Shown: piece by piece, positions 1-8,721 of the stretch
Layout: every line of letters starts with the position of its first letter
Position numbering within the stretch: position 1 is the first letter of the stretch
Assembly (NCBI GenBank): GCA_041395865.1
Contig: JAWKZQ010000010.1
Location: 1 to 64,000, forward strand
Direction of reading: 5' to 3'
Source of the DNA: IMCC2047 sp041395865
Lineage (GTDB): Bacteria > Pseudomonadota > Gammaproteobacteria > Pseudomonadales > IMCC2047
DNA: 64,000 nt
The notes under the pieces: generated by a model
Told to the model about the DNA's origin: nothing
What the model saw: only the letters and a program-made list of their open reading frames with translations
Database searches by the model: none
Position numbers and translations under genes: made by a program

Positions 1-31
1 AGTAGGTCATCGTCAGGCTTTTAAATACAAG

Positions 32-62
32 TGCCCTGCCACGAAAGTGGCGGGGCATTTTT
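32..62 (+). terminator. Rho-independent terminator, copy 1
   Basis: TGCCCTGCCAC and GTGGCGGGGCA pair around a GAAA loop, and a T-rich tail follows. The stem is strong, with one G-T pair. The gene it ends is left of the window. Confidence 0.7.
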
Positions 63-210
63 ATTTACGGTCAATAAAGGTGACCTGCTCGAACGCAGTG
101 ACCAAAACGCCGGGAGCGTTTTGGAACGTTGGAGCGAAGCGACGACGGCCCGTAGGGCGAGGGCATGGAGAGCCCGAGTAAGGACGGTCATCGTCAGGCT
201 TTTAATACAG

Positions 211-243
211 AACCCTGTCCTTGCAAAAGGGCGGGGTTTTTTA
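211..243 (+). terminator. Rho-independent terminator, copy 2
   Basis: AACCCTGTCCTT pairs with AAGGGCGGGGTT (with G-T wobbles) around a short loop and is followed by six Ts. It closes the second repeat unit and separates it from leuA. Confidence 0.6.
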
Positions 244-417
244 TTGCCTGCTGAAACGGTGCTGATTTCTTGTTCAGGCGCTACTGCTTGAGCGGCCTCA
301 ATATTCAATTGATTTAATTAAGATTTATTTCAAACTCAGTGCCTGATTTGGTACTTTAAGCGCAATGATTGTGCGCCTGCTTAAACAAGGCTTGCACGGG
401 GTAATTCGGAGTAGAAA

Positions 418-1962
418 ATGAGTAAAGAACGGTTAGTGATTTTTGATACGACCCTGCGTGATGGTGAACAGAGCCCTGGCGCTTCAATGACGAAGAGTGA
501 AAAGGTTCGTATTGCAAAAACACTGGAAAAAATGCGTGTTGATGTAATTGAAGCAGGTTTTGCTATTGCGAGTCCGGGCGATTTCGAGTCGGTAAGGGCG
601 GTCGCAGAAGCGGTAAAAGACAGCACGATTTGTAGTCTGTCTCGTGCTAATGCAGCTGACATTGAACGCGCAGCCGAGGCGCTGAAACCTGCGAATTCTT
701 CACGTATTCACACCTTCATCGCAACATCTCCAATCCATATGAAGTATAAGTTGAAGATGGAGCCTGAGATGGTATTGGAAAGAGCGCTTGATGCGGTAAA
801 ACTGGCCCGTCAGTTCACGGACAATGTCGAATTTTCGCTGGAAGATGCCAGCCGCTCAGAGTTCGATTTTATGTGTCGTGTAATTGAAGGCGTCATTGAC
901 GCCGGTGCGGGTACCATCAATATTCCTGATACCGTTGGTTATGGCGAGCCAATTGAGTTTGGTCGTACGATTGGCCGTTTGATTGAGAATATCCCTAATT
1001 CAGACAAGGCCATCTTCTCGGTGCATTGCCATAATGACCTGGGCCTGGCCGTTGCCAACTCTCTTTCGGCGGTAATGAACGGCGCGCGCCAGGTGGAATG
1101 TACCATTAACGGTTTGGGTGAAAGGGCTGGCAACGCCTCTTTGGAAGAAATTGTCATGGCAGTGCGCACCCGGAAAGATATCTTCCCGGTTGAAACCTTG
1201 ATTGACACCACCCAGATCATGCCTGCTTCACGCTTGGTTGCCAGTGTGACGGGTTTTCCGGTACAGCCTAACAAGGCAATTGTGGGCGCGAATGCCTTTG
1301 CCCATGAGTCCGGCATCCACCAGGATGGTGTCCTTAAATTCCGTGAAACCTATGAAATCATGAAAGCCGAAGATGTTGGCCTTAATACCAATAAACTGGT
1401 GTTGGGCAAACATTCAGGCCGTGCTGCCGTTAAAGCGCGTTTTGAGGAGTTGGGTATCACCTTTGAGAACCAGGACGAGTTGAATGCGGCATTTATCCGG
1501 TTTAAAGAATTGGCTGACAAAAAGCACGAAATTTTCGATGAGGATTTACAGGCACTGGTAAACGATGCGCAGGAAAGCGTAGAAGATCGTTTTGCACTTG
1601 AAGCCCTGGAGGTGACTTCAAAAACGGGAACGGCTCCCGTGGCGAAGCTAACGCTCACAATTGACGGTCAAACCGTCGAAGCCAGCGCTCAGGGCGATGG
1701 CCCTGTCGACGCCGCTTTCAAGGCCATCGAAAGTGTCGTAAACAGTGATACCAGCCTGCAGCTTTATTCAGTGAATGCAATTACAACGGGGACGGACTCG
1801 CAGGGTGAGGTTACCGTTCGGCTTGAGCGCGGTGGGCGTATCGTGAATGGCAATGGCGCCGATACGGACATTGTTATTGCTTCAGCCAAAGCATATATCA
1901 ATGGCTTAAATGCGATCCTGGCTGACCATGCCAGGGCCCATCCTCAGAAAGAAGGCATTTAA
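418..1962 (+). CDS. leuA: 2-isopropylmalate synthase
   Basis: Catalyses condensation of acetyl-CoA with 2-oxoisovalerate, the first committed step of leucine synthesis, in the cytoplasm. The 514-residue protein has the normal length of the shorter bacterial LeuA class. The HMGL-like TIM barrel opens with FDTTLRDGEQSPG (residues 9-21, metal-binding Asp10 region). HCHNDLGLAVAN gives the metal-binding histidines, and NGLGERAGNASLEE follows. The C-terminal third is the LeuA regulatory domain for leucine feedback. The ATG is preceded by GGAG at a good distance. A 14-base gap separates it from the HolD-like gene, so the two may be co-transcribed. No leader peptide or attenuator was recognised. Confidence 0.97.
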   Translation: MSKERLVIFDTTLRDGEQSPGASMTKSEKVRIAKTLEKMRVDVIEAGFAIASPGDFESVRAVAEAVKDSTICSLSRANAADIERAAEALKPANSSRIHTFIATSPIHMKYKLKMEPEMVLERALDAVKLARQFTDNVEFSLEDASRSEFDFMCRVIEGVIDAGAGTINIPDTVGYGEPIEFGRTIGRLIENIPNSDKAIFSVHCHNDLGLAVANSLSAVMNGARQVECTINGLGERAGNASLEEIVMAVRTRKDIFPVETLIDTTQIMPASRLVASVTGFPVQPNKAIVGANAFAHESGIHQDGVLKFRETYEIMKAEDVGLNTNKLVLGKHSGRAAVKARFEELGITFENQDELNAAFIRFKELADKKHEIFDEDLQALVNDAQESVEDRFALEALEVTSKTGTAPVAKLTLTIDGQTVEASAQGDGPVDAAFKAIESVVNSDTSLQLYSVNAITTGTDSQGEVTVRLERGGRIVNGNGADTDIVIASAKAYINGLNAILADHARAHPQKEGI

Positions 1963-1976
1963 CGGGGCACCAGCCG

Positions 1977-2735
1977 ATGCAGGCTCGACGTCAGCAGTAT
2001 CTCAGTGCAATGGGTGTGCAGGTATGGCTGCAGCGGGATGATCCCGATACAGCTTCCGCTGCCGAACAGGAAGCGGATATTGTCGAAGCCCTGGGCCCGG
2101 TATCATCCGATACCGCCCCTCAGCTCGAGAGGACGCTGGCTCGTGAGCCAGCCTCCCCAACAGAAACGCTTGCCCTCCATCAGGCAGAAGAAGCACAATC
2201 AGATACTTCTCGGAAGACTGCCAGTGACACGGCTCTGCAGTGGCCCGCCGAGGACGCACCGGAATTCCGCTTAGCATCCATCGTTTTCCCGGATATCGGT
2301 GTACTGGTAACCGGGGTTCCTAACCAGTCAGTCGAGCCTGTTAATGGCCAGCAGCTCACCTATTACAGGAACCTGTTATTTGCATTGGGATTTAAATCCC
2401 TGCCTGAACCACAAATCTCCCTCTTTACCTGGCCGATGCTGAGAAGCCCAAATTTTGACCAGGGGGAAGCGGCGGCGTGCGAAGCAAGCCAAGCCTTCCT
2501 GGGCGCGCAAAAAACACGTCACAACACCCGGTTCGTGATCCTGATGGGGGATGTTGCTGGCCGTTATTTGCTGTCTGCAAATCCTGGCGCAGGTTCCGAT
2601 AAGGCTGGCCTGTTTGAGCGTGCGGATGAACCAGTCATCTCGATACCGACTGTCGATGAAGTATTCGAGCAACCAACGCTTAAGGCGCTGGTCTGGCAGC
2701 AGTTGCTGATGCTTCGAAACCGGATTTTGGATTAG
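1977..2735 (+). CDS. HolD-like conserved protein upstream of rimI
   Basis: A 252-residue protein with no signal peptide or membrane segment. The N-terminus has the pattern RRQQYLSAMGVQVWLQR seen in DNA polymerase III psi (HolD)-related proteins, which sit directly before rimI in many gammaproteobacteria. Residues about 30-90 are low-complexity and acidic; the conserved part resumes near residue 95 and runs to the end. Much longer than E. coli HolD (about 137 residues), so psi function is inferred from position and the N-terminal motif. Its stop is four bases before the rimI ATG, indicating translational coupling. Confidence 0.55.
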   Translation: MQARRQQYLSAMGVQVWLQRDDPDTASAAEQEADIVEALGPVSSDTAPQLERTLAREPASPTETLALHQAEEAQSDTSRKTASDTALQWPAEDAPEFRLASIVFPDIGVLVTGVPNQSVEPVNGQQLTYYRNLLFALGFKSLPEPQISLFTWPMLRSPNFDQGEAAACEASQAFLGAQKTRHNTRFVILMGDVAGRYLLSANPGAGSDKAGLFERADEPVISIPTVDEVFEQPTLKALVWQQLLMLRNRILD

Positions 2736-2739
2736 CCTC

Positions 2740-3201
2740 ATGCCACGCTTTTTGGACAACAGTGTTTCCTTTCGGGCAATGAATGAAAGGGATCTGGATC
2801 GCGTCCTGCAAATCGAAAAAAACATTACTGAAATCCCCTGGACACGCAGGAACTTCCAGGATTGTTTGAATTCAGATTACCATTGCCGGGTGCTTTGCTA
2901 TGACAGTAAACATATTGGTCATAGTGTCCTTTCTGCTGCGGTGGGTGAAGCGCATCTCCTCAATATCAGTATTGACCTTGAATACCAGGGAAAAGGCCTG
3001 GGGCGCCTGTTATTGCAGCATATGATGGTGCAGGCGATGCAGCATGGCGCAAAGCTGGCCTTTCTTGAGGTCCGTGATTCCAACAAAGTCGCGCAATCCC
3101 TTTATCTTGATGAAGGTTTTAATGAGGTGGGGCGTCGGGTCGGCTACTATCCGGCACGCAAAGGCCGTGAGGATGCCGTGATAATGGCAATGGAACTATG
3201 A
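2740..3201 (+). CDS. rimI: Ribosomal protein S18 alanine N-acetyltransferase
   Basis: A GNAT-fold enzyme that uses acetyl-CoA to acetylate the N-terminal alanine of ribosomal protein bS18. At 153 residues it has the usual RimI length. The acetyl-CoA pyrophosphate loop is visible as YQGKGLGRLLL (around residue 82), after the beta-strand AHLLNISIDLE. The late motif LYLDEGFNEVGRRVGYYP is typical of RimI. It lies four bases after the HolD-like gene, the usual holD-rimI pairing, which supports both calls. Confidence 0.93.
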   Translation: MPRFLDNSVSFRAMNERDLDRVLQIEKNITEIPWTRRNFQDCLNSDYHCRVLCYDSKHIGHSVLSAAVGEAHLLNISIDLEYQGKGLGRLLLQHMMVQAMQHGAKLAFLEVRDSNKVAQSLYLDEGFNEVGRRVGYYPARKGREDAVIMAMEL

Positions 3202-3252
3202 ACTTACAAAGCAAACCGTTTTTAATAACAACAGTGATAAGGGCTATTTATT

Positions 3253-4110
3253 ATGCCAACTCGTGATGAAGATGACCTGGTAATTGAGGCCGGGCTATCA
3301 GCCTCTCGTGACGAGGCTCAGGGCAGACAACCCACACAGGATCAATCCCCCCGGAACGAGCCGTCTGAGAAAGCGAAGACTTCGGTACCAAAATCGTCGA
3401 CAGAACCCAAGGCCTCTTCTACGAAGAGGACTGACGCTGTACGGTCGGAAAAAGGGCGGGGATTCGTATGGTTGTCGGGCATCGTAATGCTTGGCCTTAT
3501 TTTGGCCTGTGGCTGGTTGGGACAGCAGGTGTTGCAGTTACAACAACGGCTTGAGGCTAACAATAATGCACTGCAACTTGAGCGCTCCCGTATGGAGAGC
3601 ATCAGTGCCCAAGTGCATGAAACCGGCTCGAGTTTTGAGGAAACCGGTAATGTACTCGATGAGAAATTTAAGCTTTTTGATTCTGAAATACGCAAGCTCT
3701 GGGATGTCTCGAACAAACGCAATAAGTCCGCCATTGAGGAAAATGCAGCGCAGGTAAAAACCCTGAGTGGTAATTTGAAAAAGGCCCAGCAGAGCCTGAA
3801 AACACTGAATGGCAGCGTGAGCGAAACCAAAAAGTCGGTTGAACAGATCAACAAGCGTCTTGTGGCTGAAAATACGGCACTCCGCGCAACGCTGGATGAT
3901 CAGGCCGAGCAGGTTTTATTGATGCGCAGTAAAATGGAGCTGCTTCAAAAACGCTTGAGTAACGTGCCCAATGATCTGGTTACGCGAGTAGCCAGCAATG
4001 AGGAGGCCGTTGAGGCAATTGATGCCGGGCGTCGTCAACTGGTGGCACGGATTACACAGTTACAGAAACAGGTTGATGCACTGCTCCTGGAAAAAAATAC
4101 AGGGCCTTGA
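3253..4110 (+). CDS. Single-pass membrane coiled-coil protein
   Basis: A 285-residue protein of unknown function. Residues 1-70 are polar and low-complexity, probably disordered and cytoplasmic. One hydrophobic segment at about 71-97 (FVWLSGIVMLGLILACGWLG) is a likely membrane anchor. The rest is rich in heptad-like Leu, Gln, Lys and Glu, consistent with a long coiled coil. It follows rimI at 51 bases, a position where uncharacterised membrane proteins also occur in other gammaproteobacteria. A scaffold or envelope role is possible but not shown. It ends immediately beside the convergent gene at 4111. Confidence 0.7.
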   Translation: MPTRDEDDLVIEAGLSASRDEAQGRQPTQDQSPRNEPSEKAKTSVPKSSTEPKASSTKRTDAVRSEKGRGFVWLSGIVMLGLILACGWLGQQVLQLQQRLEANNNALQLERSRMESISAQVHETGSSFEETGNVLDEKFKLFDSEIRKLWDVSNKRNKSAIEENAAQVKTLSGNLKKAQQSLKTLNGSVSETKKSVEQINKRLVAENTALRATLDDQAEQVLLMRSKMELLQKRLSNVPNDLVTRVASNEEAVEAIDAGRRQLVARITQLQKQVDALLLEKNTGP

Positions 4111-4653
4111 TCAGTGCTCTGGCGGCAGTTCTGGAGAATGTGCGAACCGAGGTGAAAAAAAGGCCTGCTGCAGAAAATAAAACAGCGAAATCAGTCCCCA
4201 GGCCAGGCCTGTTACCACGCCGGCATCAAGAATGCCCCGCCAGGGTTGAGGCAGCCAGTGGGCAATCTGGATAAAGCCGAGAATCATCAGGGTCAGGCTA
4301 AAGCTGATAATTTTGCGCGCGCGGGTGGTATGGAAAAAGCCCATGCAAAAAAAGGGCGCCAGGAGCGTATGCAGCCATGTTGCTTCGTGGCGCAGGTGGC
4401 GGCAGCGTGCGGCAAAGCGGGGCGAGAATTTAAGCTGGAAGCCTTTATAGCCTTCCGAGTAAGCCATCACAACAACGCTGAACACCAGTGCTGCCCAGTG
4501 ATACCAGTTCAGCTTATAGTGAAAGGTATCCAGGGCTATTGCTGATAGGCGCGTGATAGCCGTCAGTATCAACAGGGTAAACCCGCATATGGCCCACAGG
4601 GAGGCGATTAGCCCCAGGATGCTTGAGGTGTACTTGGTGTCTCTGTTATTCAC
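4111..4653 (-). CDS. Hypothetical multi-pass inner-membrane protein
   Basis: A 180-residue, strongly hydrophobic protein with about five predicted membrane segments (roughly residues 11-35, 48-68, 88-108, 117-138 and 148-168). I do not recognise the family. The start is a GTG with only a weak ribosome site, so the N-terminus is uncertain. Motifs such as YSEGYKGFQ and FSPRFAARCRHLR in the first loop could help place it. It is convergent with the coiled-coil gene, with no gap. Confidence 0.6.
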   Translation of the reverse strand: MNNRDTKYTSSILGLIASLWAICGFTLLILTAITRLSAIALDTFHYKLNWYHWAALVFSVVVMAYSEGYKGFQLKFSPRFAARCRHLRHEATWLHTLLAPFFCMGFFHTTRARKIISFSLTLMILGFIQIAHWLPQPWRGILDAGVVTGLAWGLISLFYFLQQAFFSPRFAHSPELPPEH

Positions 4654-4778
4654 TTAGTGCTTGCTACTCTCGGGTGCTTCGGCGTCGTTATTATAGGGAG
4701 TTGTTTGTTTAAAACCTAGTGCCGCTGTTTTAATGGCACCAGGTGCAATCTGGTTTGTTATTTATTGAGGGAAATTTT

Positions 4779-5138
4779 ATGCGTTGGCTGGTTTTTCTTT
4801 TGTTGTGTACTTCCACTTCATCCTGGGCAGAATCGCTCGCCGGCGAGCTGCTTCCCGGTACCTGCAACGAGCCGGAAATGATTATTGTCCCGGATGGCCA
4901 TAAGGCGTCGTCGGCTGAAATGCTTAAGGCTCAACAGCAGGTCGAAAGCAGTGTCGAAGCGACAAAAGTATATTTGGACTGCTTGCTGGATGCAGAAGAT
5001 GCGTTGGGCGAAACCATTACCCTTGAGCAAAAAAAGGACTCCATTATGCGCTATAACCTGGCCGTTGCGAGGTTGGAAGGGCTGGTGGATAGCTTTAACC
5101 AGCAACTTAAGGCCTACAAACAGGTTAACCGCAATTAA
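4779..5138 (+). CDS. Small secreted hypothetical protein
   Basis: A 119-residue protein with a clear Sec signal peptide (MRWLVFLLLCTSTSSWAES, cleavage about residue 17). The mature part is helical, with two cysteines, one in PGTCNEPEM and one in YLDCLLDAEDA. An upstream in-frame start at 4743 exists, but the ATG at 4779 has a GAGG ribosome site at the right distance and begins the signal peptide, so it is preferred. Periplasmic location is inferred. The family is not recognised. Its stop overlaps the end of the convergent gene by four bases. Confidence 0.7.
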   Translation: MRWLVFLLLCTSTSSWAESLAGELLPGTCNEPEMIIVPDGHKASSAEMLKAQQQVESSVEATKVYLDCLLDAEDALGETITLEQKKDSIMRYNLAVARLEGLVDSFNQQLKAYKQVNRN

Positions 5139-5755
5139 CTGTCAGAGTTTGTTTGGCCAAAATTGACGGCGGAGTTTTTCAGGAACGCTTCCTCCTCCGG
5201 GGTCGATACTCTTCCAAGGGCTTCGTTTCGATGCGGGAAGCGGCCAAACTGTTGAATGATATTGAAATGCAGTTGGGCGAAATCAAGACTGCGCTTAATG
5301 ACCGCTCGAATTACAGGTTCCGCCTGATCATGAAAATCCCGAAATAAATCCACACTGTGTTGCTGAAGGGGGAGTGATTCGCTGTGCTCCAACGGCAGGT
5401 AAAAAAAGCTGCGGTATACGGGTATCAGCTGTTTATCCTGCTCTAATGCCAAGCCTTCGAGGCATAGTTGTAGGGCATGACGGTCATAGGCAAAGGCCTT
5501 CTGGAAGCCGCGGTAGATGTTACGGGGAAACTGGTCCAGCAGGATAATTAATGCCAGCCGGCCTTCCGCGGATTCCTTCCACGCCTCATAGTCTCCCCGC
5601 GCGGCCTTCGCTACCTCTTTCTCAAAACGATCCTGAATGAGTCGATCATTTTTGGGGTTAAAACCAAACCAGAGTTCCGAGCGATCAGTCACCGGCATAC
5701 CATGCTCAAAGTGATCGCCAAACCAGAAAGTTAAGATGTCGGTAACTGTTGTCAT
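5135..5755 (-). CDS. DUF924 family protein
   Basis: A 206-residue cytoplasmic protein matching the DUF924 pattern: ILTFWFGD near the N-terminus, ELWFGFNPKND, ALIILLDQFPRNIYRG and LPLEHSESLPLQ. Structures of this family have a TPR-like helical fold, but its biochemical role is not established. Length is normal for the family. It lies 30 bases downstream of the larger GGDEF-EAL gene on the same strand and could be in its transcript. Confidence 0.85.
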   Translation of the reverse strand: MTTVTDILTFWFGDHFEHGMPVTDRSELWFGFNPKNDRLIQDRFEKEVAKAARGDYEAWKESAEGRLALIILLDQFPRNIYRGFQKAFAYDRHALQLCLEGLALEQDKQLIPVYRSFFYLPLEHSESLPLQQHSVDLFRDFHDQAEPVIRAVIKRSLDFAQLHFNIIQQFGRFPHRNEALGRVSTPEEEAFLKNSAVNFGQTNSDS

Positions 5756-5785
5756 GGTGTTTGGGGCCCGATAAACAGGGAAGTT

Positions 5786-7993
5786 TTAGGAGATGAGCGA
5801 GAGCGGCTCTACATCGTGTTCCGTTAACAATCGCTCGAAATCCGAAGCCGGGACCGGCCGGTGGAAATAGAATCCCTGAAAATGATGGCAACCGCTTTCC
5901 TCAAGAAATTGCACCTGCTCGATACGCTCAATGCCTTCGGCAATGATGCTTAGGTTCAGGTGTTTCGCCATGGAGATAATACTGTTAATGATTGCCCCCG
6001 CACTTTTGTCACCGGGTACATCCTGGACAAAGGACTGATCGATTTTAACCATATCAATGGGTAATCGTTTCAGGTAGGTGAGTGATGAATAACCGGTGCC
6101 AAAATCATCAATGGAGACTTTTACACCCAGTTTACGAAGCGCATCAAGCTGCTTAATGATTTCATCCACGTTGTTGATGACCGTGCCTTCGGTTATTTCA
6201 ATATCAATGCAGTGTGGCGGTACCCCGGTTTCGGCGAGAATTGCAGCGACTTGATCCACAAAGCAGGTTTGCTGGAATTCCTGCGGACTGATATTAATAC
6301 CCAGAGTCAGGCTTTCAGTCCAGAGTCCCTGGTCTAACCAGCCTTTTATTTGCTGGCAAGCCGAGCGCATGACCCATTCGCCTAATTGCAGTATCTGGCC
6401 GGAGGACTCCAGGCTGGGAATGAATTCTGCCGGTGAGACGTTGCCAAGAACCGGTGATGACCAGCGTAGCAGGACTTCGGCACCAATAAGCTTATACTGG
6501 CCGCGATACTGGGGTTGGAAGTGCAGTTCGAATTCGTTGTTTTGAAGGGCGTTGCGCAGCTGGCTATCGAGGTTAAGCTGGCGGGTCGCATTATCGGCCA
6601 TGCTCATTTCAAAGTGGACAATGCCGTTGCGGCCATTCTCTTTGGCTTGATACATGGCTGTGTCAGCAAAACGGATGAGCTCGTCGGCACTGTGGTTTCT
6701 TCGCCCCGGGAAAGTGACAACGCCAATACTGGCTGTCACCTGCAGGTTATTGCCGTCCAGCTCCATGGGGCGCGTCAGCAGGCGCAACAGTTTTCCAGCC
6801 AGGTCGTCAGCGCGGTTGCTTGCCCGTGTTTCGTCTGAGCTCAGTAGCGGCAGTAATACCAGGAATTCGTCACCACCAATACGGGAAATCGTATCCTCTT
6901 CGCGCAGGTGGCTTTTCATGCGTTTGGTCAGCTCCTTAAGAACCTTGTCACCGACACTGTGGCCCAGCGAATCATTAATCTTTTTAAAATTATCCAGGTC
7001 GATAAACAGCACGGCACCAAAGTGAGCATGGCGGCGCGCCGATGCCAAAGCCTGCTGCAGGCGGTCGAGCAACAGGCGGCGGTTGGGAAGCCCGGTGAGC
7101 GGATCGTGATAGGCCAGGTGCTGGATGACATCCTGCTGTTTCTTTCGTTCGGTAATATCCTTGATCGACATGACACACAGCTCCTGTGCGTCATCGGCGA
7201 AATAGCTGGTGGTAATTTCCACAGGGAAGACACGACCCTCGGCTGTCCGGTTGCTGGTCAGGGTGGTGTGGTACTTGTTGTTTTTGATCAGGTGCCACCA
7301 GCGGGGCCAGTCGTCCATACTGAAAGCTGGATTAATAATATTGACGGACTGGCCAACCAGCTCATTGCGCTTGAAGCCAAAACACCTCAGCGCGGTATCG
7401 TTAGCCGAAAGAATTTGCCCGTCGGCGGCCAGTGTAAAAATCGATTCGGGCGCTTGGTTAAGGGTAAAGTTGCTGAACTGCATTTGTTGCTCGGAAAGAT
7501 GCTGGGCGTTGATGTCCAGTAAGAGTCCCTCCACCCATTGGATTTTTCCGTGCAGGTAGCGCCCCTGGCCGGCTGCCCGAATCCAGTAACGAGAGCCGTC
7601 CGGGCGATTAATGGGGATTTCCACCGTAAAGGGCGTTCGGGTGTTGCTTGACTGCTCAAGGGTATTGAGCAGTGCACATCGCTGTTTTTCAGGTACCCGC
7701 TCGATCACTTCAGCTGGGCTGGGGCTACGGTTGTGGTTAAGACCTAGAACCCCTGCCAGGTTGCCTACCGGGGACAGATCGCCTGTATCCGGATCGAGCA
7801 CCCAACCGCCAACGGCCTCGCTACGGTTAAGGTGGTTTAGGATTGATTCGTAATGGGATAAATGCGCCTTCGCAGTCTGTAATTGCTGGAGGAGCTGGGA
7901 TTGTCTTTGCTGGGACCTGTTGAAGAAACGACCGAAAAGAGCCATTAAGCGCCTTAATCCCTGGCGATGGTTGGGTAAGGGTGTTGTTTCCAT
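5786..7993 (-). CDS. PAS-GGDEF-EAL cyclic-di-GMP signalling protein
   Basis: A 735-residue cytoplasmic protein with no obvious membrane segment. Two PAS/PAC-type sensor regions fill about residues 50-290. A GGDEF domain follows (LAYHDPLTGLPNRR entry; SRIGGDEFLVLL active site intact) and then an EAL domain at about 480-725 (GAEVLLRW, an EVL variant of EAL; IDDFGTGYSSLTYLKRLP; IIAEGIE). With both catalytic signatures largely kept, it may make and break c-di-GMP, or the GGDEF may regulate the EAL. The ATG is followed by a basic, low-hydrophobicity N-terminus. It is the first gene of a unit with the DUF924 gene. Confidence 0.93.
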   Translation of the reverse strand: METTPLPNHRQGLRRLMALFGRFFNRSQQRQSQLLQQLQTAKAHLSHYESILNHLNRSEAVGGWVLDPDTGDLSPVGNLAGVLGLNHNRSPSPAEVIERVPEKQRCALLNTLEQSSNTRTPFTVEIPINRPDGSRYWIRAAGQGRYLHGKIQWVEGLLLDINAQHLSEQQMQFSNFTLNQAPESIFTLAADGQILSANDTALRCFGFKRNELVGQSVNIINPAFSMDDWPRWWHLIKNNKYHTTLTSNRTAEGRVFPVEITTSYFADDAQELCVMSIKDITERKKQQDVIQHLAYHDPLTGLPNRRLLLDRLQQALASARRHAHFGAVLFIDLDNFKKINDSLGHSVGDKVLKELTKRMKSHLREEDTISRIGGDEFLVLLPLLSSDETRASNRADDLAGKLLRLLTRPMELDGNNLQVTASIGVVTFPGRRNHSADELIRFADTAMYQAKENGRNGIVHFEMSMADNATRQLNLDSQLRNALQNNEFELHFQPQYRGQYKLIGAEVLLRWSSPVLGNVSPAEFIPSLESSGQILQLGEWVMRSACQQIKGWLDQGLWTESLTLGINISPQEFQQTCFVDQVAAILAETGVPPHCIDIEITEGTVINNVDEIIKQLDALRKLGVKVSIDDFGTGYSSLTYLKRLPIDMVKIDQSFVQDVPGDKSAGAIINSIISMAKHLNLSIIAEGIERIEQVQFLEESGCHHFQGFYFHRPVPASDFERLLTEHDVEPLSLIS

Positions 7994-8147
7994 GCGTTAC
8001 TTGATGTCTCGGTGTTGGGCAGTGGTTTATTCTCACCTGCTTTTCTATCCTGAAACTGAGGCTTCTCCCCTTGCCCCTAAGGTATTGGTTTGAATAGTGT
8101 AGTTGCCTTTTCTTAAGGTGCCAGAAAAGTTATTTGCACTCTTCAGG

Positions 8148-8717
8148 CTAGGTCAGAAGCGGGTAACTCGCAAGTTTGCTGTAAAGCGCGCCCGTTGGAA
8201 GCGTGTCGCTTCGTAACAGCTGGATGTGATGCGCTTCAAAAATGATGGGGTCAAGGGGGACGGGCAGGGCCTGAGTCGCATCGTGTTTGGGTTTATGGCG
8301 ATAGCGCGCCAGGCTGATGTGGGGACGGAATGCTTTATGCGCCACAGGAACGCCCTGGTGCGAGGCAGCCTCACTCAGGCATTCCGCGATGTGGTTAAGC
8401 GGAGGGTTGTGGTCGGCTAGCGCAGCGATGACGGTTGGTCTTTTGTTGTTTGGAAAATGGTCAATCAATGAGAGCCGGATACTGACAGCGTGAATGTCCC
8501 TAAGACTGTGGCTCAGTTCCTGTTCGAGGCCACTGAGCTGGTCTGGAGAGAGGTTGCCAAGAAATTTCAGGGTGATATGCCAGTTGGAGGGTGGCAGCCA
8601 GCGCACCAGGCTCTTTGGAAGCAGGGGGGCAAGCGTGTGGCAATAGGACTGAAGGCGGTGGATAGCACTCTGACAGGGTGCTATCGCCAAAAAGGTTCTT
8701 AGCCGTTTGTCGCTCAT
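8148..8717 (-). CDS. thpR: RNA 2',3'-cyclic phosphodiesterase
   Basis: A 2H-phosphoesterase that opens 2',3'-cyclic phosphates on RNA ends to 2'-phosphates (formerly called 2'-5' RNA ligase). At 189 residues it is of normal length. Both catalytic HxT/S motifs are visible: HITL at residues 47-50 after LPPSNW, and RPHISLARY in the C-terminal half. The frame is open for 65 codons upstream, but the MSDKRLRTFLAI start is typical of the family and lies five bases after the stop of the antiporter gene, so 8717 is chosen. It is probably co-transcribed with that antiporter. Confidence 0.9.
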   Translation of the reverse strand: MSDKRLRTFLAIAPCQSAIHRLQSYCHTLAPLLPKSLVRWLPPSNWHITLKFLGNLSPDQLSGLEQELSHSLRDIHAVSIRLSLIDHFPNNKRPTVIAALADHNPPLNHIAECLSEAASHQGVPVAHKAFRPHISLARYRHKPKHDATQALPVPLDPIIFEAHHIQLLRSDTLPTGALYSKLASYPLLT

Positions 8718-8721
8718 GGTA

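Larger units (their letters stand above)
1..243. repeat. Partial tandem module with terminator-like hairpins upstream of leuA
   Basis: No gene is supported here. A 20-base sequence at 5-24 (GGTCATCGTCAGGCTTTTAA) recurs exactly at 186-205, 181 bases on. Each copy is followed within about 10-15 bases by a hairpin and T run. The bases before each copy also resemble each other (AGTA), so the unit probably extends beyond the window start. Between the copies lies a GC-rich stretch with a CCAAAACGC/GCGTTTTGG hairpin near 102-124 and five GGA triplets in about 85 bases. It could be a duplicated intergenic element or the end of small RNA genes; I cannot tell which. Confidence 0.5.

Noticed and set aside
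21..308. Overlapping ORFs on both strands (31-291 plus, 21-308 minus)
   Set aside because: They run across two terminator hairpins and a direct repeat, have no ribosome site and encode no recognisable domain.
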